Positions 7,254 to 16,568 of a DNA stretch of 64,000 nucleotides are shown piece by piece. The translations under genes were made by a program, and so were the position numbers. The notes under the pieces were generated by a model. The model was not told the origin of the DNA, ran no database searches, and was given only the letters and a program-made list of their open reading frames with translations. The DNA comes from JAFAXD01 sp963816775 (lineage in GTDB: Bacteria; Pseudomonadota; Alphaproteobacteria; Rhizobiales; Xanthobacteraceae). Position 1 is the first letter of the stretch; each line of letters begins with the position of its first letter. The DNA is taken from contig CAWFLX010000028.1 in the NCBI GenBank assembly GCA_963816775.1, positions 1 to 64,000 of the forward strand, read 5' to 3'.

Positions 7254-10028
7254 ATGAGAATTTCGCGACGCGACTTTGTCACGTCGGTCACGGCGAGCGG
7301 CATTGCACTCAGTGTGTCGCGCCTGGCAATCGCCGAGGAGCCCAGCTTTGCCGCGCGCGAGACGCTACCGGGACCGCAAACCTGGAACCCGGCTGCGAAC
7401 GGCCACGGCCGGATCGACGGCGTCCCCAAGGTCACGGGAGCCAAGCTCTACGCGTCCGATTTTCGCGCTGCCGATCTCCCGGGCTGGCCGCAGAATACCT
7501 CGTACGCCATGCTCATCCTGGCCCCGGACGCCACGCACGTTTACACCGGCATGGATCTCTCGCGCCTGAGCGGCGCGTTGAAGCCCGCGGTTGTGGTCAC
7601 CGCCGCCGACCTCGCGCGCATCGGCACACGGGTTCCCGAATTCTATGCCGGCGACCTGTTCTGCCCGGTCGGCACGACGCCGCTGTATCTCGGCCAGCCG
7701 GTGGCTCTGTTGATCTTCGAGCAGTTCGACGCCTTCGATCAGGCGCGTCTCGCGCTGCGCGATGGAACTTTCGTGAAGTTCGGCGAGGAAACCGGCCCCA
7801 TCAGGGCGCCCGACTACGGCGCTTATCGTTTCACGCGCGTGGCCGGCCCGACCCCTGACGCGCCCGATGTCTACTCGACGTTGAAGGACGGTGTGTTCAG
7901 CCCCGGGCAAGTCCAGAATACGGAACTCCCGGTATGGACACCGCTCGCGATGCCGAAGGCGCAGCCCTACGCCAAGGCCGCGACCTACGGCGAGCAGATC
8001 CGCGCTGAACTTGCGGCGAGCAATCCGGCCCTTCTGGTGCTGGACCGCGAATTCGAGACCCAATCAAACGACCCCGTGTTTCTCGAGCCGGAATGCGGCA
8101 TCGCCTGGTACGACGCGGGCCGTAAGAACCTCGAGCTCGTGCTCGGCGTACAGTCTCCGTTCGAGAACGCGGAAGCCATCGTGTTCCTTCTGGGCGAAAC
8201 GAGCCCCGCCTTCAAGCCGACGCGCATCAACGCTCAATTCGCCTATGTCGGCGGCGGATTCGGCGGACGCGACCATACCCCGTTCCCGTTGTACGTTGCG
8301 CTGGCGGGGATGTTCTTCCCGAATCGTCCGGTCCGGCTCGCCTACGACCGCTATCAGCAGTTCCAGGCGGGCATCAAACGGCACGCATTCAAAATACACA
8401 CGCGGATCGGGGTCGATCGCGCGAGCGGCAAGATTGTCGCGTTCGCCGCCGACCACATATTGGATGGCGGCGGCCTCGCCAATTTCTCGGGCACAGTTGC
8501 GAAGGTTGGCGCCCAGATGGCGATCGGCGTCTACGATATTCCGAGAGTCGACGTTACCACAGTCGCCCTCCACACACGCGGCGTGACCGCGGGATCGATG
8601 CGCGGCTACGGAGTGCTGGAGACAAACACGGCGCTGGAGGCATTGGTCGACGAAATGTGCGCGGCGTTGTCGCTCGACCCGATCGATTTCCGGCGACGCA
8701 ACGCGCTCAAGACCGGCGGCCGAACCCTGTCGGGAAATCACTACGACGTCGCGATCCGCACGCCGGAGATTCTGGACAAGCTGGAGAAGCATCCGATCTG
8801 GCAGCAGCGTGCCGATGAAAAGGCCCGGGCCCAAGCGGGGACACTCGTGGGGACAGGCGTCGCTTGCACCGCCAAGAATTACGGCTCCGGAGGGGACGCG
8901 TCGCTCTCGACGGTGGAGATCGACCCGGCCGGCCGGATTGCCATCTATTGCGACGGCGCCGAGATGGGCAACGGCATTGGGACGGCGGTGGCCAATCGGG
9001 TCGCTGCCCATCTGGGTGGCGTGGCCGACGAAGTCGCGATCTTGCAGGTGGACGGGTTCGGCCCGCTCGCGCTCGTGACCTCCGGCAACTGCTACACGAT
9101 GGACCAGAAGACACAGGACGCCGCAGCGCGCAATTCGCGCTGGGTGCCGGCGATCAGTTCGGCCACCTTTGCCTCGATCGGCGCTTACGTCATGACGCAT
9201 GCGGCGGCCGAAGCGGCGCGTGTCATCTTCCGCTTCGGTCTGTGGCCGGCGGCGCTCGAGCTGTGGGGCATCGCGCCGAATGATCCCAGAGCGAATGAGT
9301 GGAAAACGGCGCGGTGGAAAGACGGGCAACTGGTCATGCCAGGGTTGGCGCCGCTCGCGTTGCCGGCGGTGGCGGCGAAGGCGCATGCGCGCAACGGCGT
9401 GACCGGGGCGATGACGCATTGCTTTAACCGTTGGGCGTTCGCGCAGGCGACCTTTGCGATTTCCGGACAGGCGTGGACGGCCGACATCGATGCCCTGGCC
9501 GTGCGCCGCGGCACGGGCAAATTTGCTCGCCTCGATCGTTCCAACGTGAAGTATCCGCCAACCGATCTCAACAAGAGCGGTCCCACCCATGCGGCGACGT
9601 GCGGCGCGCTGGTTCGCGTCGAGATCGAGCGCGCAACCGGCGCGTTGCGGATCGCAAAAGCATACAGCGTGCTGGAATGCGGCCAGGCGTTGGTCCCGGA
9701 GGTCGTGCTGGGACAGGCGCAGGGCGGCTTCGCCATGAGTGTGGGTTTCGCCTTGCTCGAGTCGCTGCCGCCGTACGAGGGGGGGCCCGGCAACGGCAAA
9801 TGGAACCTCGGTCAATACGTCGTCCCACGCGGGTCGGACCTGCCGCTGAATGGGCTTGAGATTGAGATATTGCCACCCGTCGATGCCGACGAGCGGCCGA
9901 AGGGGATAGCGGAAGTCGTGATGATGCCCGCGGCCCCTGCGCTTCTCAATGCCATTTACGACGCCACCGGTCACCGCTTCCAGTCCTTGCCGGTGACCCA
10001 GGCCATGATCAAGGGAGTACTCAAGTGA
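7254..10028 (+). CDS. Xanthine dehydrogenase-family molybdopterin-binding subunit (Tat-exported)
   Basis: Large subunit of a molybdenum hydroxylase of the isoquinoline/aldehyde oxidoreductase group, 924 residues. The ATG at 7254 gives a Tat signal (SRRDFVTS followed by a hydrophobic stretch and cleavage after AIA), placing the enzyme in the periplasm. Molybdopterin-binding motifs include VGGGFGGRD (about 338-346), SMRGYGVLET (about 449) and a late substrate-pocket region ending PKGIAEVVMMPAAPAL with the active-site Glu segment near GIAEV. It oxidises an aldehyde or N-heterocycle using water as oxygen donor. It overlaps the 2Fe-2S subunit gene by 4 bp. Confidence 0.92.
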   Translation: MRISRRDFVTSVTASGIALSVSRLAIAEEPSFAARETLPGPQTWNPAANGHGRIDGVPKVTGAKLYASDFRAADLPGWPQNTSYAMLILAPDATHVYTGMDLSRLSGALKPAVVVTAADLARIGTRVPEFYAGDLFCPVGTTPLYLGQPVALLIFEQFDAFDQARLALRDGTFVKFGEETGPIRAPDYGAYRFTRVAGPTPDAPDVYSTLKDGVFSPGQVQNTELPVWTPLAMPKAQPYAKAATYGEQIRAELAASNPALLVLDREFETQSNDPVFLEPECGIAWYDAGRKNLELVLGVQSPFENAEAIVFLLGETSPAFKPTRINAQFAYVGGGFGGRDHTPFPLYVALAGMFFPNRPVRLAYDRYQQFQAGIKRHAFKIHTRIGVDRASGKIVAFAADHILDGGGLANFSGTVAKVGAQMAIGVYDIPRVDVTTVALHTRGVTAGSMRGYGVLETNTALEALVDEMCAALSLDPIDFRRRNALKTGGRTLSGNHYDVAIRTPEILDKLEKHPIWQQRADEKARAQAGTLVGTGVACTAKNYGSGGDASLSTVEIDPAGRIAIYCDGAEMGNGIGTAVANRVAAHLGGVADEVAILQVDGFGPLALVTSGNCYTMDQKTQDAAARNSRWVPAISSATFASIGAYVMTHAAAEAARVIFRFGLWPAALELWGIAPNDPRANEWKTARWKDGQLVMPGLAPLALPAVAAKAHARNGVTGAMTHCFNRWAFAQATFAISGQAWTADIDALAVRRGTGKFARLDRSNVKYPPTDLNKSGPTHAATCGALVRVEIERATGALRIAKAYSVLECGQALVPEVVLGQAQGGFAMSVGFALLESLPPYEGGPGNGKWNLGQYVVPRGSDLPLNGLEIEILPPVDADERPKGIAEVVMMPAAPALLNAIYDATGHRFQSLPVTQAMIKGVLK

Positions 10029-10540
10029 CGATGCTGACCGTCACCATCAACGGACGCGCTTACGGCCCAAGGGACGTGCGCGACGAACTCACGATGAACG
10101 ATTTCCTGCGCGAGTATCTCGGGATGACCGGCACCAAGTTCGGGTGTGGCGCCGCGCAGTGCCTGAGTTGCGCGATCATCGTCGATAATCCCGACGGGAC
10201 CAGCTACACGAGTCCGACCTGCATCGTTCCGGCGACAAGCTTCAACGGCAAGTCGATCCGCACGGTGGAAGGCCTTGCCAAGAACGGCGAGCTTTCCGTT
10301 CTGCAGAAAGCGTTCATCGAGCACTTCTCCTTCCAGTGCGGCTATTGCACGGCCGGATTTCTCAACGAGAGCCAGGTTCTCCTCGAACGTTTGGCAAAGA
10401 AGCCGGTGGCGCGGGCCGAAGTCGAGAAGACCATCGCCGAAGCGCTCGACGGCCATCTGTGCCGCTGCACCGGCTACATCAAATACCACGAGGCGGTGCG
10501 CGCCGTGATCCTGGCGGATCCGGGACGCTATCTGTCCTAA
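10025..10540 (+). CDS. (2Fe-2S)-binding subunit of molybdenum hydroxylase
   Basis: A 171-residue ferredoxin-like small subunit carrying the two 2Fe-2S clusters that drain electrons from the molybdenum centre. The plant-type cluster ligands are in FGCGAAQCLSCA (about 39-50) and the alpha-helical cluster ligands in CGYCTAGF (about 107) and LCRCTGY (about 144). It overlaps the large-subunit stop codon (GTGA), so translation is probably coupled. It lacks a signal peptide and would be carried out with the Tat-tagged large subunit. Confidence 0.95.
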   Translation: MTMLTVTINGRAYGPRDVRDELTMNDFLREYLGMTGTKFGCGAAQCLSCAIIVDNPDGTSYTSPTCIVPATSFNGKSIRTVEGLAKNGELSVLQKAFIEHFSFQCGYCTAGFLNESQVLLERLAKKPVARAEVEKTIAEALDGHLCRCTGYIKYHEAVRAVILADPGRYLS

Positions 10541-10576
10541 TTGTCGAGAAGGCCCGAGCCAGGAAGGCAGGCGAGG

Positions 10577-11191
10577 ATGTGGTTCAACTTGCGGGTTCAG
10601 CTCTTCATTGCGGTCGTTCTCTCGTCGGTGACCCTGCTGGCAGCGCGTGCGGTGTCCGACAGCCCGTCGGATCAACTCGCGAGCGTCGAAAGCTTTTCGT
10701 CGATTGCCGACCCGGCGGCCCGGTCGGCGGCGATATTCACCGAACTGGGCAAGGTGCTGACCCACCCACGCTGTCTGAACTGCCACCCCGCGGGCGACCG
10801 CCCCCGCCAGGGTGACACCAGCCGGCTGCACCAGCCGCCCGTTGTGCGTGGCGCCGACGGATTCGGACTCCCGGCTATGCGCTGTCCAATCTGCCACCTG
10901 CAGGCCAACTTCGATCCCGCGGGCGTCCCGGGCAATCCGATCTGGCATCTCGCCCCGCGTGAGATGGCGTGGGAAGGCAAGACGCTCGGCGAGATCTGTG
11001 CACAGATCAAGGATCCGGCGCGCAATGGAAACCGGGCCCTTGCGGCGCTCATTGAGCACATCGGCGAAGACCATCTGGTCGGTTGGGCTTGGGCGCCCGG
11101 ATACGGCCGGCAACCGGCTCCTGGCACGCAGAAGCAGGCCGGCGCACTCGTCGAAGCCTGGATAGAGACCGGGGCGGAGTGCCCGAACTAG
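10577..11191 (+). CDS. Diheme c-type cytochrome, molybdenum hydroxylase partner
   Basis: A 204-residue exported protein with an N-terminal hydrophobic segment (VQLFIAVVLSSVTLLAA) and two heme-c motifs, CLNCH (66-70) and CPICH (103-107). Proteins of this type sit next to IorA/IorB-like genes and are often labelled isoquinoline 1-oxidoreductase subunit; the likely role is to take electrons from the 2Fe-2S subunit to the respiratory chain. The ATG at 10577 is preceded by AGGCGAGG and gives the best signal; an in-frame TTG at 10541 has no ribosome site. Confidence 0.85.
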   Translation: MWFNLRVQLFIAVVLSSVTLLAARAVSDSPSDQLASVESFSSIADPAARSAAIFTELGKVLTHPRCLNCHPAGDRPRQGDTSRLHQPPVVRGADGFGLPAMRCPICHLQANFDPAGVPGNPIWHLAPREMAWEGKTLGEICAQIKDPARNGNRALAALIEHIGEDHLVGWAWAPGYGRQPAPGTQKQAGALVEAWIETGAECPN

Positions 11192-11236
11192 ACAACCGAT
11201 AGGTTGGTCTTCCGCATTTGCTTGCTCAAGCGAGCT

Positions 11237-12124
11237 CTAACCCGGGCGCCGGATTATAGGTTCCGGAACAAAGCGGAACGCACCGTCCGTCCGAGCCACG
11301 TGCCCCAATCCAGGCCAGGGCGCGTGATAGCTGATCATCCGCAGTCGAGAATTGGCGAGCCAAGCCAGCGTTTTGGTGCGCGTGCGGATGCCGAGTTCCT
11401 TGTCGTAATCATAAGCGCTCTCACTCGCCGGAAACGCATAGGAAAGCGGGTCGTGAAACGTAACGTCGCAGGACACGCACAGCTGTTCGTCGCCTGACGA
11501 TACGAGAAAGATCGTATGTCCCGGTGTGTGGCCCGGAGCCGCGATCGCCCGCACGCCGGGCAGGAATTCCTGGTTGTCGCGAAAAAAGCGAATGCGGCTG
11601 CGCAATGGGATCAGATGTTTTTGCACGCCCTCGACCACGGCTTTCATATCCTCGTCGGTGCAACGCTCCCAAAACGCGAGTTCCTTCTCCGCCATGTAGA
11701 TCGTTGCGTTGGGAAAGGTCGGCGTCCCGTCATCGCGCATGGTGCCCCAGCAGTGATCCGGATGCGCGTGGCTCAGCACCATGGCGTTGATCTCGTCGGG
11801 TCGCACGCCAGCTTCGGACAGGCTTCGCAACAGACGCCCGGCCTCGGGGCCGAACAGCTGCGAGGTTCCCATCCCGTTATCGAAAAGTGCGAGTTCGCCA
11901 TCGAGGTCGAGCAGCAGGACGTTTTGCTCGATGCGCATCGGACCTGGGGGCAGGAAAGCGTCGCGCAACGCGGCCTCGATCAGGTTCGGCGCAAGCGTCG
12001 TGAAAACCTCGCCCGGCGGCGTGAGCAGCAGCGGTCCGTCGGAGACGACCGCGGCCACGCGATTGCCAACAACAAAACGGTAAAAGGCCGGCTCGTGACC
12101 CGAGATGGGGCTGGGTTGCGGCAT
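11237..12124 (-). CDS. MBL-fold metallo-hydrolase
   Basis: Metallo-beta-lactamase-fold hydrolase of 295 residues. Metal ligands are visible in LSHAHPDHCWG (about 124-134), in GHTPGHTIFLVS (about 205-216) and in a later SCDVTFHDP segment giving the bridging Asp. Members hydrolyse lactones, esters or thioesters; the spacing resembles quorum-lactonase-like and uncharacterised groups alike. It lies head-to-tail with DUF3126 and cysE on the minus strand but 38 bp apart, so co-transcription is only possible. Confidence 0.9.
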   Translation of the reverse strand: MPQPSPISGHEPAFYRFVVGNRVAAVVSDGPLLLTPPGEVFTTLAPNLIEAALRDAFLPPGPMRIEQNVLLLDLDGELALFDNGMGTSQLFGPEAGRLLRSLSEAGVRPDEINAMVLSHAHPDHCWGTMRDDGTPTFPNATIYMAEKELAFWERCTDEDMKAVVEGVQKHLIPLRSRIRFFRDNQEFLPGVRAIAAPGHTPGHTIFLVSSGDEQLCVSCDVTFHDPLSYAFPASESAYDYDKELGIRTRTKTLAWLANSRLRMISYHAPWPGLGHVARTDGAFRFVPEPIIRRPG

Positions 12125-12162
12125 GATCGAGCAACGCCCAGGCGCTGGTCGCGCCGTAACTC

Positions 12163-12372
12163 TTACCCCAGATCGGTGCTCAGAATCGCCATCTGGAAAT
12201 TGTAGGAGCGGTCGTCGTCTTCATCGTCGACGAACAACACGCCGATGAACTCCTCGCCGATATAAACCTCGGCTGAGTTTTCCTTGCGCGGACGCGGCAC
12301 AACCCGAATGCGGGCATTTCCGAACAGCTGACGCAGATAGGTCTCGATCTTCCTGAGCTCTTGGACGTCCAC
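12163..12372 (-). CDS. DUF3126 family protein
   Basis: A 69-residue acidic protein, matching the small alphaproteobacterial DUF3126 family in length and in the motifs VQELRKIETYLRQLF and AEVYIGEEFIGV. It starts with GTG 12372, preceded by GGGGGAG. It follows cysE by 30 bp on the same strand, the arrangement usual in Rhizobiales, so an operon with cysE is likely. The role is unknown; the association suggests a link to cysteine synthesis. Confidence 0.92.
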   Translation of the reverse strand: MDVQELRKIETYLRQLFGNARIRVVPRPRKENSAEVYIGEEFIGVLFVDDEDDDRSYNFQMAILSTDLG

Positions 12373-12402
12373 AGTGCTGCTCCCCCGCCGCGCTCCAACA
12401 AC

Positions 12403-13221
12403 CTAGATGCCGACGTCGTACACCATCTGGTCCATCGTGCGCGAGGGCTCGGCACAACCCGCTTCGCCGATGACTTTCGCCGGTACGCCGGCAACCGTGA
12501 CATTGTTCGGCACATCCTTGACCACGACCGAGCCGGCCGCAACACGCGAGCAATGGCCGACCTCGATATTCCCGAGAATTTTCGCGCCGGCGCCGATCAT
12601 CACGCCGTAGCGGATCTTGGGGTGACGATCGCCGACTTCCTTGCCGGTGCCACCTAACGTCACGCCATGCAGAATCGACACGTCATCGTCGATCACCGCG
12701 GTCTCGCCCACCACCACGCCAGTGGCATGATCGACAAAAATGCCGCGCCCGATGCGGGCCGCCGGATGAATGTCGCACTGAAACACTTCCGATGCGCGAC
12801 TTTGCAGGTAGTACGCCAGATCCTTGCGGCCTTTTCCCCACAGCCAGTGGGCGAGCCGCTGTGTCTGAACGGCATGAAATCCCTTGTAGTAGAGGATCGG
12901 CTCGATAAAGCGGTTGGTCGCCGGATCGCGGTCGAAGGTTGCGACCACGTCGGCGCGGAACATCTCACCCAGCCCCGGCTTTTCGTCGAGCGCGTCGGCA
13001 TAGATCTGCCGGATCAGCTCGCCGCTCACGATAGGATGGTCGAGCCGCTCCGCGATCCGCTGCACCACCGCGGCCTCGAGCGTGTTGGGCTGGAGCACGG
13101 CCGAATAGATGAACGATGCGATCTCCGGCTCCCGCCGCACGATCTCCTCGGCCTCGCGCCGAATGCGCGTCCAGACCGGGTCTACCGTGTCGAGCGCTGA
13201 CTTGATTTGATGCTGGGCCAT
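12403..13221 (-). CDS. cysE: Serine O-acetyltransferase
   Basis: CysE catalyses acetyl-CoA plus L-serine to O-acetylserine, the first step of cysteine synthesis. At 272 residues it matches the family. The N-terminal helical domain is followed by a left-handed beta-helix with DIHPAARIGRGIFVDHATG, the active-site His region, then GVTLGGTGKEVGDRHPKI and hexapeptide turns to VAGSVVVKDVP. The ATG at 13221 (MAQHQIKSALD) is preferred over an upstream in-frame start at 13248. The C-terminus ends with a hydrophobic Gly-Ile, as expected for the tail that binds cysteine synthase. Confidence 0.96.
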   Translation of the reverse strand: MAQHQIKSALDTVDPVWTRIRREAEEIVRREPEIASFIYSAVLQPNTLEAAVVQRIAERLDHPIVSGELIRQIYADALDEKPGLGEMFRADVVATFDRDPATNRFIEPILYYKGFHAVQTQRLAHWLWGKGRKDLAYYLQSRASEVFQCDIHPAARIGRGIFVDHATGVVVGETAVIDDDVSILHGVTLGGTGKEVGDRHPKIRYGVMIGAGAKILGNIEVGHCSRVAAGSVVVKDVPNNVTVAGVPAKVIGEAGCAEPSRTMDQMVYDVGI

Positions 13222-13314
13222 GCTCAAACTCCCTACCACTCCAAACACTACGTCTTAGTTAGTTTCCCTTTTAGCACAAAGCACGTGTGCTGCTCGCATT
13301 CGATTGATCAACTC

Positions 13315-14199
13315 CTAATGATTGAGTTTGTTCAGAAATTCGAGGATTGCACTCGAAAATTGGTCGTTTTGGTCGCCGGCAACCATGTGCCGGGCGCCGG
13401 CCACATCCGCATAAGAGGCATGCGGGACCAGGTCGAGAAAGTCTTTTGCATGATCTTCCTGCACCAGCTCGGAGGCCGTTCCCCGGACCAGAAGCACGGG
13501 CATTTTCAAGCTTCTCGCCGCCTCCGCCAATAAGGCCTCCCGCGCCTCCCGGTAGGTCTGATCGGGCCGCCGGCTATCAAGGAAGCGGGGATCCCAGTGC
13601 CACCGCCAGCGGCCGTCCGGATGTAGGCGCAGGTTCTTGCGCAAGCCCTCGTGCGAGCGGGGTCGCGGCCGATGCGGCAAATACGCGGCTACCGCTTCGG
13701 CGGCCTCCGCCACCGAGGCAAAACCTTCCTGTGCGTGCGCGCGCATGAAGCCCTGCACCTTGGCAATGCCGGCGTGGTCGACCCGCGGCGTGATATCGAC
13801 CAACACCAACGCGGAGAACAGCGCCGGCTGCCCGGCCCGCGCCGCTTCGCCCTCCGCCATCAGGGCCGCTACGCCGCCGAGCGAGGCTCCCGCGACGGCT
13901 GGGCGCAATCCATTTCGCTTCGCCAGTTGGTCGGCGAGCGCGCGGGCGTCGGCCGCATAATCGGCAAATCCGTAGGCCCCGCTATCGATCCAATCCGAGT
14001 CCCCGTGCCCGCGCTGGTCGACCGCGTAGGCGGTCATGCCGGCGCCGGCGATTGCTTGCGCGGTGCGCTGCCAGGCATGCCTGGTTTGTCCGCCGCCGTG
14101 CAGCAGCAACACCGCGTGACCGCGATCGCCGAACACGTCGCCAAGCAAGGTGTTGCCGTGGGCGCCGGCAAACCGCTCAGTGCGAGACACGCCGGTCAC
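13315..14199 (-). CDS. Alpha/beta hydrolase
   Basis: A 294-residue alpha/beta-hydrolase-fold enzyme. The oxyanion region is LLLHGGGQTRHAW, the DQRGHGDSDW motif follows strand 4, the nucleophile elbow is GASLGG (about 103-108) and the catalytic His is in VAGARHMVAGD near the C-terminus. The lid domain contains an HRPRPRSHEGLRKN segment. The GTG start overlaps the stop of the upstream hydrolase gene by 4 bp, so the pair is translationally coupled. The substrate is unknown. Confidence 0.9.
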   Translation of the reverse strand: MTGVSRTERFAGAHGNTLLGDVFGDRGHAVLLLHGGGQTRHAWQRTAQAIAGAGMTAYAVDQRGHGDSDWIDSGAYGFADYAADARALADQLAKRNGLRPAVAGASLGGVAALMAEGEAARAGQPALFSALVLVDITPRVDHAGIAKVQGFMRAHAQEGFASVAEAAEAVAAYLPHRPRPRSHEGLRKNLRLHPDGRWRWHWDPRFLDSRRPDQTYREAREALLAEAARSLKMPVLLVRGTASELVQEDHAKDFLDLVPHASYADVAGARHMVAGDQNDQFSSAILEFLNKLNH

Positions 14200-14948
14200 G
14201 GCCGATCCCGCAGAAAGGCGAGTACGCCGTTCTTGTAGACCCGATCGCCCACCGCCAGCATGTGGTCGCGATCTGGAATCGAAAGGACGCGCGCCTGCGG
14301 AATGAGTTCAGCCAATTCGTGGGGTGACCCCGCAATCGTGTCCTTGGTGCCGACCGCGATCAACACCGGCATCTTGAGCGCAGCGACCTCGGCGCGCGGC
14401 AGCGGCGGCCCGCCGCCTCTCACGCAAGCGGCGAGTGCCCGGAGATCGGATTTGGTTTGTTCGGCAAACCGGCGGAACATGTAGCCTTGCGGATCAGTGA
14501 CCTCGTCGATGGACGGCGCCTCGAGCGCCTGGACGACGTGCTCTTGCAGTCCGCCACCAGCGATCAGACGCTTGCCAACACCCCCGAGGATCGCGGAACG
14601 CAAACGGTCCGGATGCGCCACCGCGAGGTTCGCCGTGATGCGGGCGCCCATGGAATAGCCCATGACGTCAGCGCGGGCGATGTCGAGATGATCGAGCAAG
14701 GCGCGCACGTCTTCCGCCATCACGGCACGATCATAGTTGGCGGGCTCGTAAAGCTTGCTGGAGGCCCCATGGCCACGGTTGTCGAGCGCAATCGCGCGTC
14801 GGCCCGCGCGCGTGAGCGTCGTCACCCAACCGGGCGCGACCCAGTTCACTTCCTTGTTGGAGGCAAATCCGTGTACGAGCACGATCGGCTCGCCTTCACC
14901 TTCATCCAGGTAGGCGATCTCAACCGAGCCATGGCGGAAGGAGGGCAT
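14196..14948 (-). CDS. Alpha/beta hydrolase
   Basis: A 250-residue alpha/beta hydrolase. It shows LVHGFASNKEVNW near the oxyanion hole, DNRGHGASSK, the nucleophile elbow GYSMGA (about 95-100), and a terminal catalytic His in PDRDHMLAVGD. It is somewhat like haloperoxidase or 3-oxoadipate enol-lactonase relatives. It is coupled to the second hydrolase by a 4-bp overlap; the two are only distantly alike, so they are probably not a recent duplication. Confidence 0.9.
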   Translation of the reverse strand: MPSFRHGSVEIAYLDEGEGEPIVLVHGFASNKEVNWVAPGWVTTLTRAGRRAIALDNRGHGASSKLYEPANYDRAVMAEDVRALLDHLDIARADVMGYSMGARITANLAVAHPDRLRSAILGGVGKRLIAGGGLQEHVVQALEAPSIDEVTDPQGYMFRRFAEQTKSDLRALAACVRGGGPPLPRAEVAALKMPVLIAVGTKDTIAGSPHELAELIPQARVLSIPDRDHMLAVGDRVYKNGVLAFLRDRP

Positions 14949-14972
14949 GCGGCGTGCGACTTATACGGACAG

Positions 14973-16130
14973 CTAGGTCGTTGCCAAGTCGCGGCGGTCC
15001 CCCGCGGCCCCGATCGCGCGGAGTTCGCGTGCCGCACGCCGGCGTTTTCCGCGACGTATCATCATCTCAGTCGCGCGTTCGGTAAATCCCTTCACCGCAG
15101 AACAAAATCCCAGTGCGACAAGAGCCGCGGTCAAGAGCCAACTGGCGGTGTCGAAGGCAAAGAAGCCGACCGCGAGCACGGAACGGCCGAGCAACCTCAG
15201 AATAGCGCGGGTCTTGCCGCCTTCCTTCTCAGCCAGCTTTGCGACGCGCGCGATCTCGCGCGGTTCTTCGGCTAGCCGCAGCCCATCGAGCGCCGCTCTG
15301 GTCCCGGCGCGCGCCTCGATCCGACCGACGTCGCCTGCGAGATTCACGAGCCCGCGCAGCTTATCCAGTTTGACCGCATCACGGGCCGCGCGTACCGCCA
15401 GCGCGGGCTCGGTCAGCGACGCGGTAGCGAGTGCTCGCCGCAAAGCCCCCGCGTCAACCGCCTCGCGCAACGACCGGCCGATTGCGCCGGCAAGCCGCGT
15501 ACTCATGCGGCCGGTCTTGCGGGCGACCTTGGCGAGCGTGAGCCCGACACGCGCCGGCGTACTTGCGCCGAGGCTCGCATAGGTCGCTGCCGTCACGGCG
15601 ATGCCGATCCCTGCAAGTCCCAGCACCGTCTCATCCGTTTCTTCCCCGCGCGCGAACCGGTAACCCTCGCGCGCCGCATCACGCACGTCACCGAACACGA
15701 ACAAGTCCCCGAGCGCGGTGCCGGCAAAACCGGCGACGTCGTCGGGCTCGCCCGTAATCAAACCGCGCGCGAAATCCTTCGCGTGCCGGGTTGCGGTCGC
15801 GGTCGTTGAATTCGCGACCGCAAGCCGATCGGTGAGACGCGGATCAATGGCAACCCCGCGATCCCGCGCCAGCTCGGCAAAGCTGTTGGCAAGGTCGATG
15901 TCCTCGCCGTCGAGCGACGCCACGATCTCCCGCTCGACAACGGGTCGGGTAAACGTCCCGTCAAGCAGATGATCCGCCAGGTCCGCGGGATCATCGGCAT
16001 GGACCAGCAGGAACCCGGCCTCATAGGCCTGCGGCGCGCACAGGAACCCCGCGATCGCACACACGGCTGCGACCGCGATCGGAAGACCGATCCACAGGGC
16101 GCCCGACGTAAATCTTGCCCGCAATCGCAT
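14973..16130 (-). CDS. Membrane protein of unknown function
   Basis: A 385-residue protein with one N-terminal membrane segment (LWIGLPIAVAAVCAIAGFLC), a central hydrophobic hairpin (ETVLGLAGIGIAVTAATYASLG) and a C-terminal hydrophobic segment (WLLTAALVALGFCSAVKGF). The intervening parts are charged Ala/Arg-rich helices that may form coiled coils. The ATG at 16130 is chosen to put the membrane helix near the N-terminus. No family was recognised. It lies 24 bp upstream of the hydrolase pair on the same strand and may be co-transcribed with it. Confidence 0.75.
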   Translation of the reverse strand: MRLRARFTSGALWIGLPIAVAAVCAIAGFLCAPQAYEAGFLLVHADDPADLADHLLDGTFTRPVVEREIVASLDGEDIDLANSFAELARDRGVAIDPRLTDRLAVANSTTATATRHAKDFARGLITGEPDDVAGFAGTALGDLFVFGDVRDAAREGYRFARGEETDETVLGLAGIGIAVTAATYASLGASTPARVGLTLAKVARKTGRMSTRLAGAIGRSLREAVDAGALRRALATASLTEPALAVRAARDAVKLDKLRGLVNLAGDVGRIEARAGTRAALDGLRLAEEPREIARVAKLAEKEGGKTRAILRLLGRSVLAVGFFAFDTASWLLTAALVALGFCSAVKGFTERATEMMIRRGKRRRAARELRAIGAAGDRRDLATT

Positions 16131-16315
16131 GAAACCAGTCCGTGGGGTTCGACGACGATCGGCAATATATAGAGCGAATCGCAACGGCGTGAGGCGTCGC
16201 TCGCATCTTTTCCGGCTATGATTTGTGTCCGCCGGCCGCTATGGTCCGGCCGCACGCCCCGGCCGGCGTTGAGGATCGGGGCGGAGATGTGCTGACGCGG
16301 CGATCAAGGGCAATC

Positions 16316-16561
16316 ATGACCGAGCACGTGGTTCCGCATTTCCACAACGAGTCCGGCCTCGTGCAGATCGAGATCGGCGCGCGTGAATTCATGTGCATCG
16401 GGGCCAAGCCGCCGTTCGATCACCCGCATGTTTTTCTGGACCTGGGCGAAGAGGACGAGATCATCTGCCCATATTGCTCGACGCTCTACAAACACAACGC
16501 CGCCCTGGACCCGCATTCGGCGCAGCCGCCCGAATGTGCCTTGGTCGAGGACGCCGCCTGA
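16316..16561 (+). CDS. CHCC-type zinc-finger protein
   Basis: An 81-residue protein of the zf-CHCC family, related to the small zinc-binding accessory subunit of mitochondrial complex I (NDUFS6). Ligands visible are FMCIG (Cys), FDHPHVF (His) and IICPYCSTLYKH (two Cys). It starts at ATG 16316. It is followed after 7 bp by an FAD monooxygenase gene, a pairing common in Rhizobiales. It probably has a structural or assembly role in NADH dehydrogenase, though this is inferred from the eukaryotic relative. Confidence 0.9.
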   Translation: MTEHVVPHFHNESGLVQIEIGAREFMCIGAKPPFDHPHVFLDLGEEDEIICPYCSTLYKHNAALDPHSAQPPECALVEDAA

Positions 16562-16568
16562 CACTCCG

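Noticed and set aside
8064..9974. A 636-codon open frame antisense to the molybdenum hydroxylase gene.
   Set aside because: Arg/His/Gly-rich composition without motifs; the opposite strand is a complete known enzyme. Such long antisense frames are usual in GC-rich DNA.
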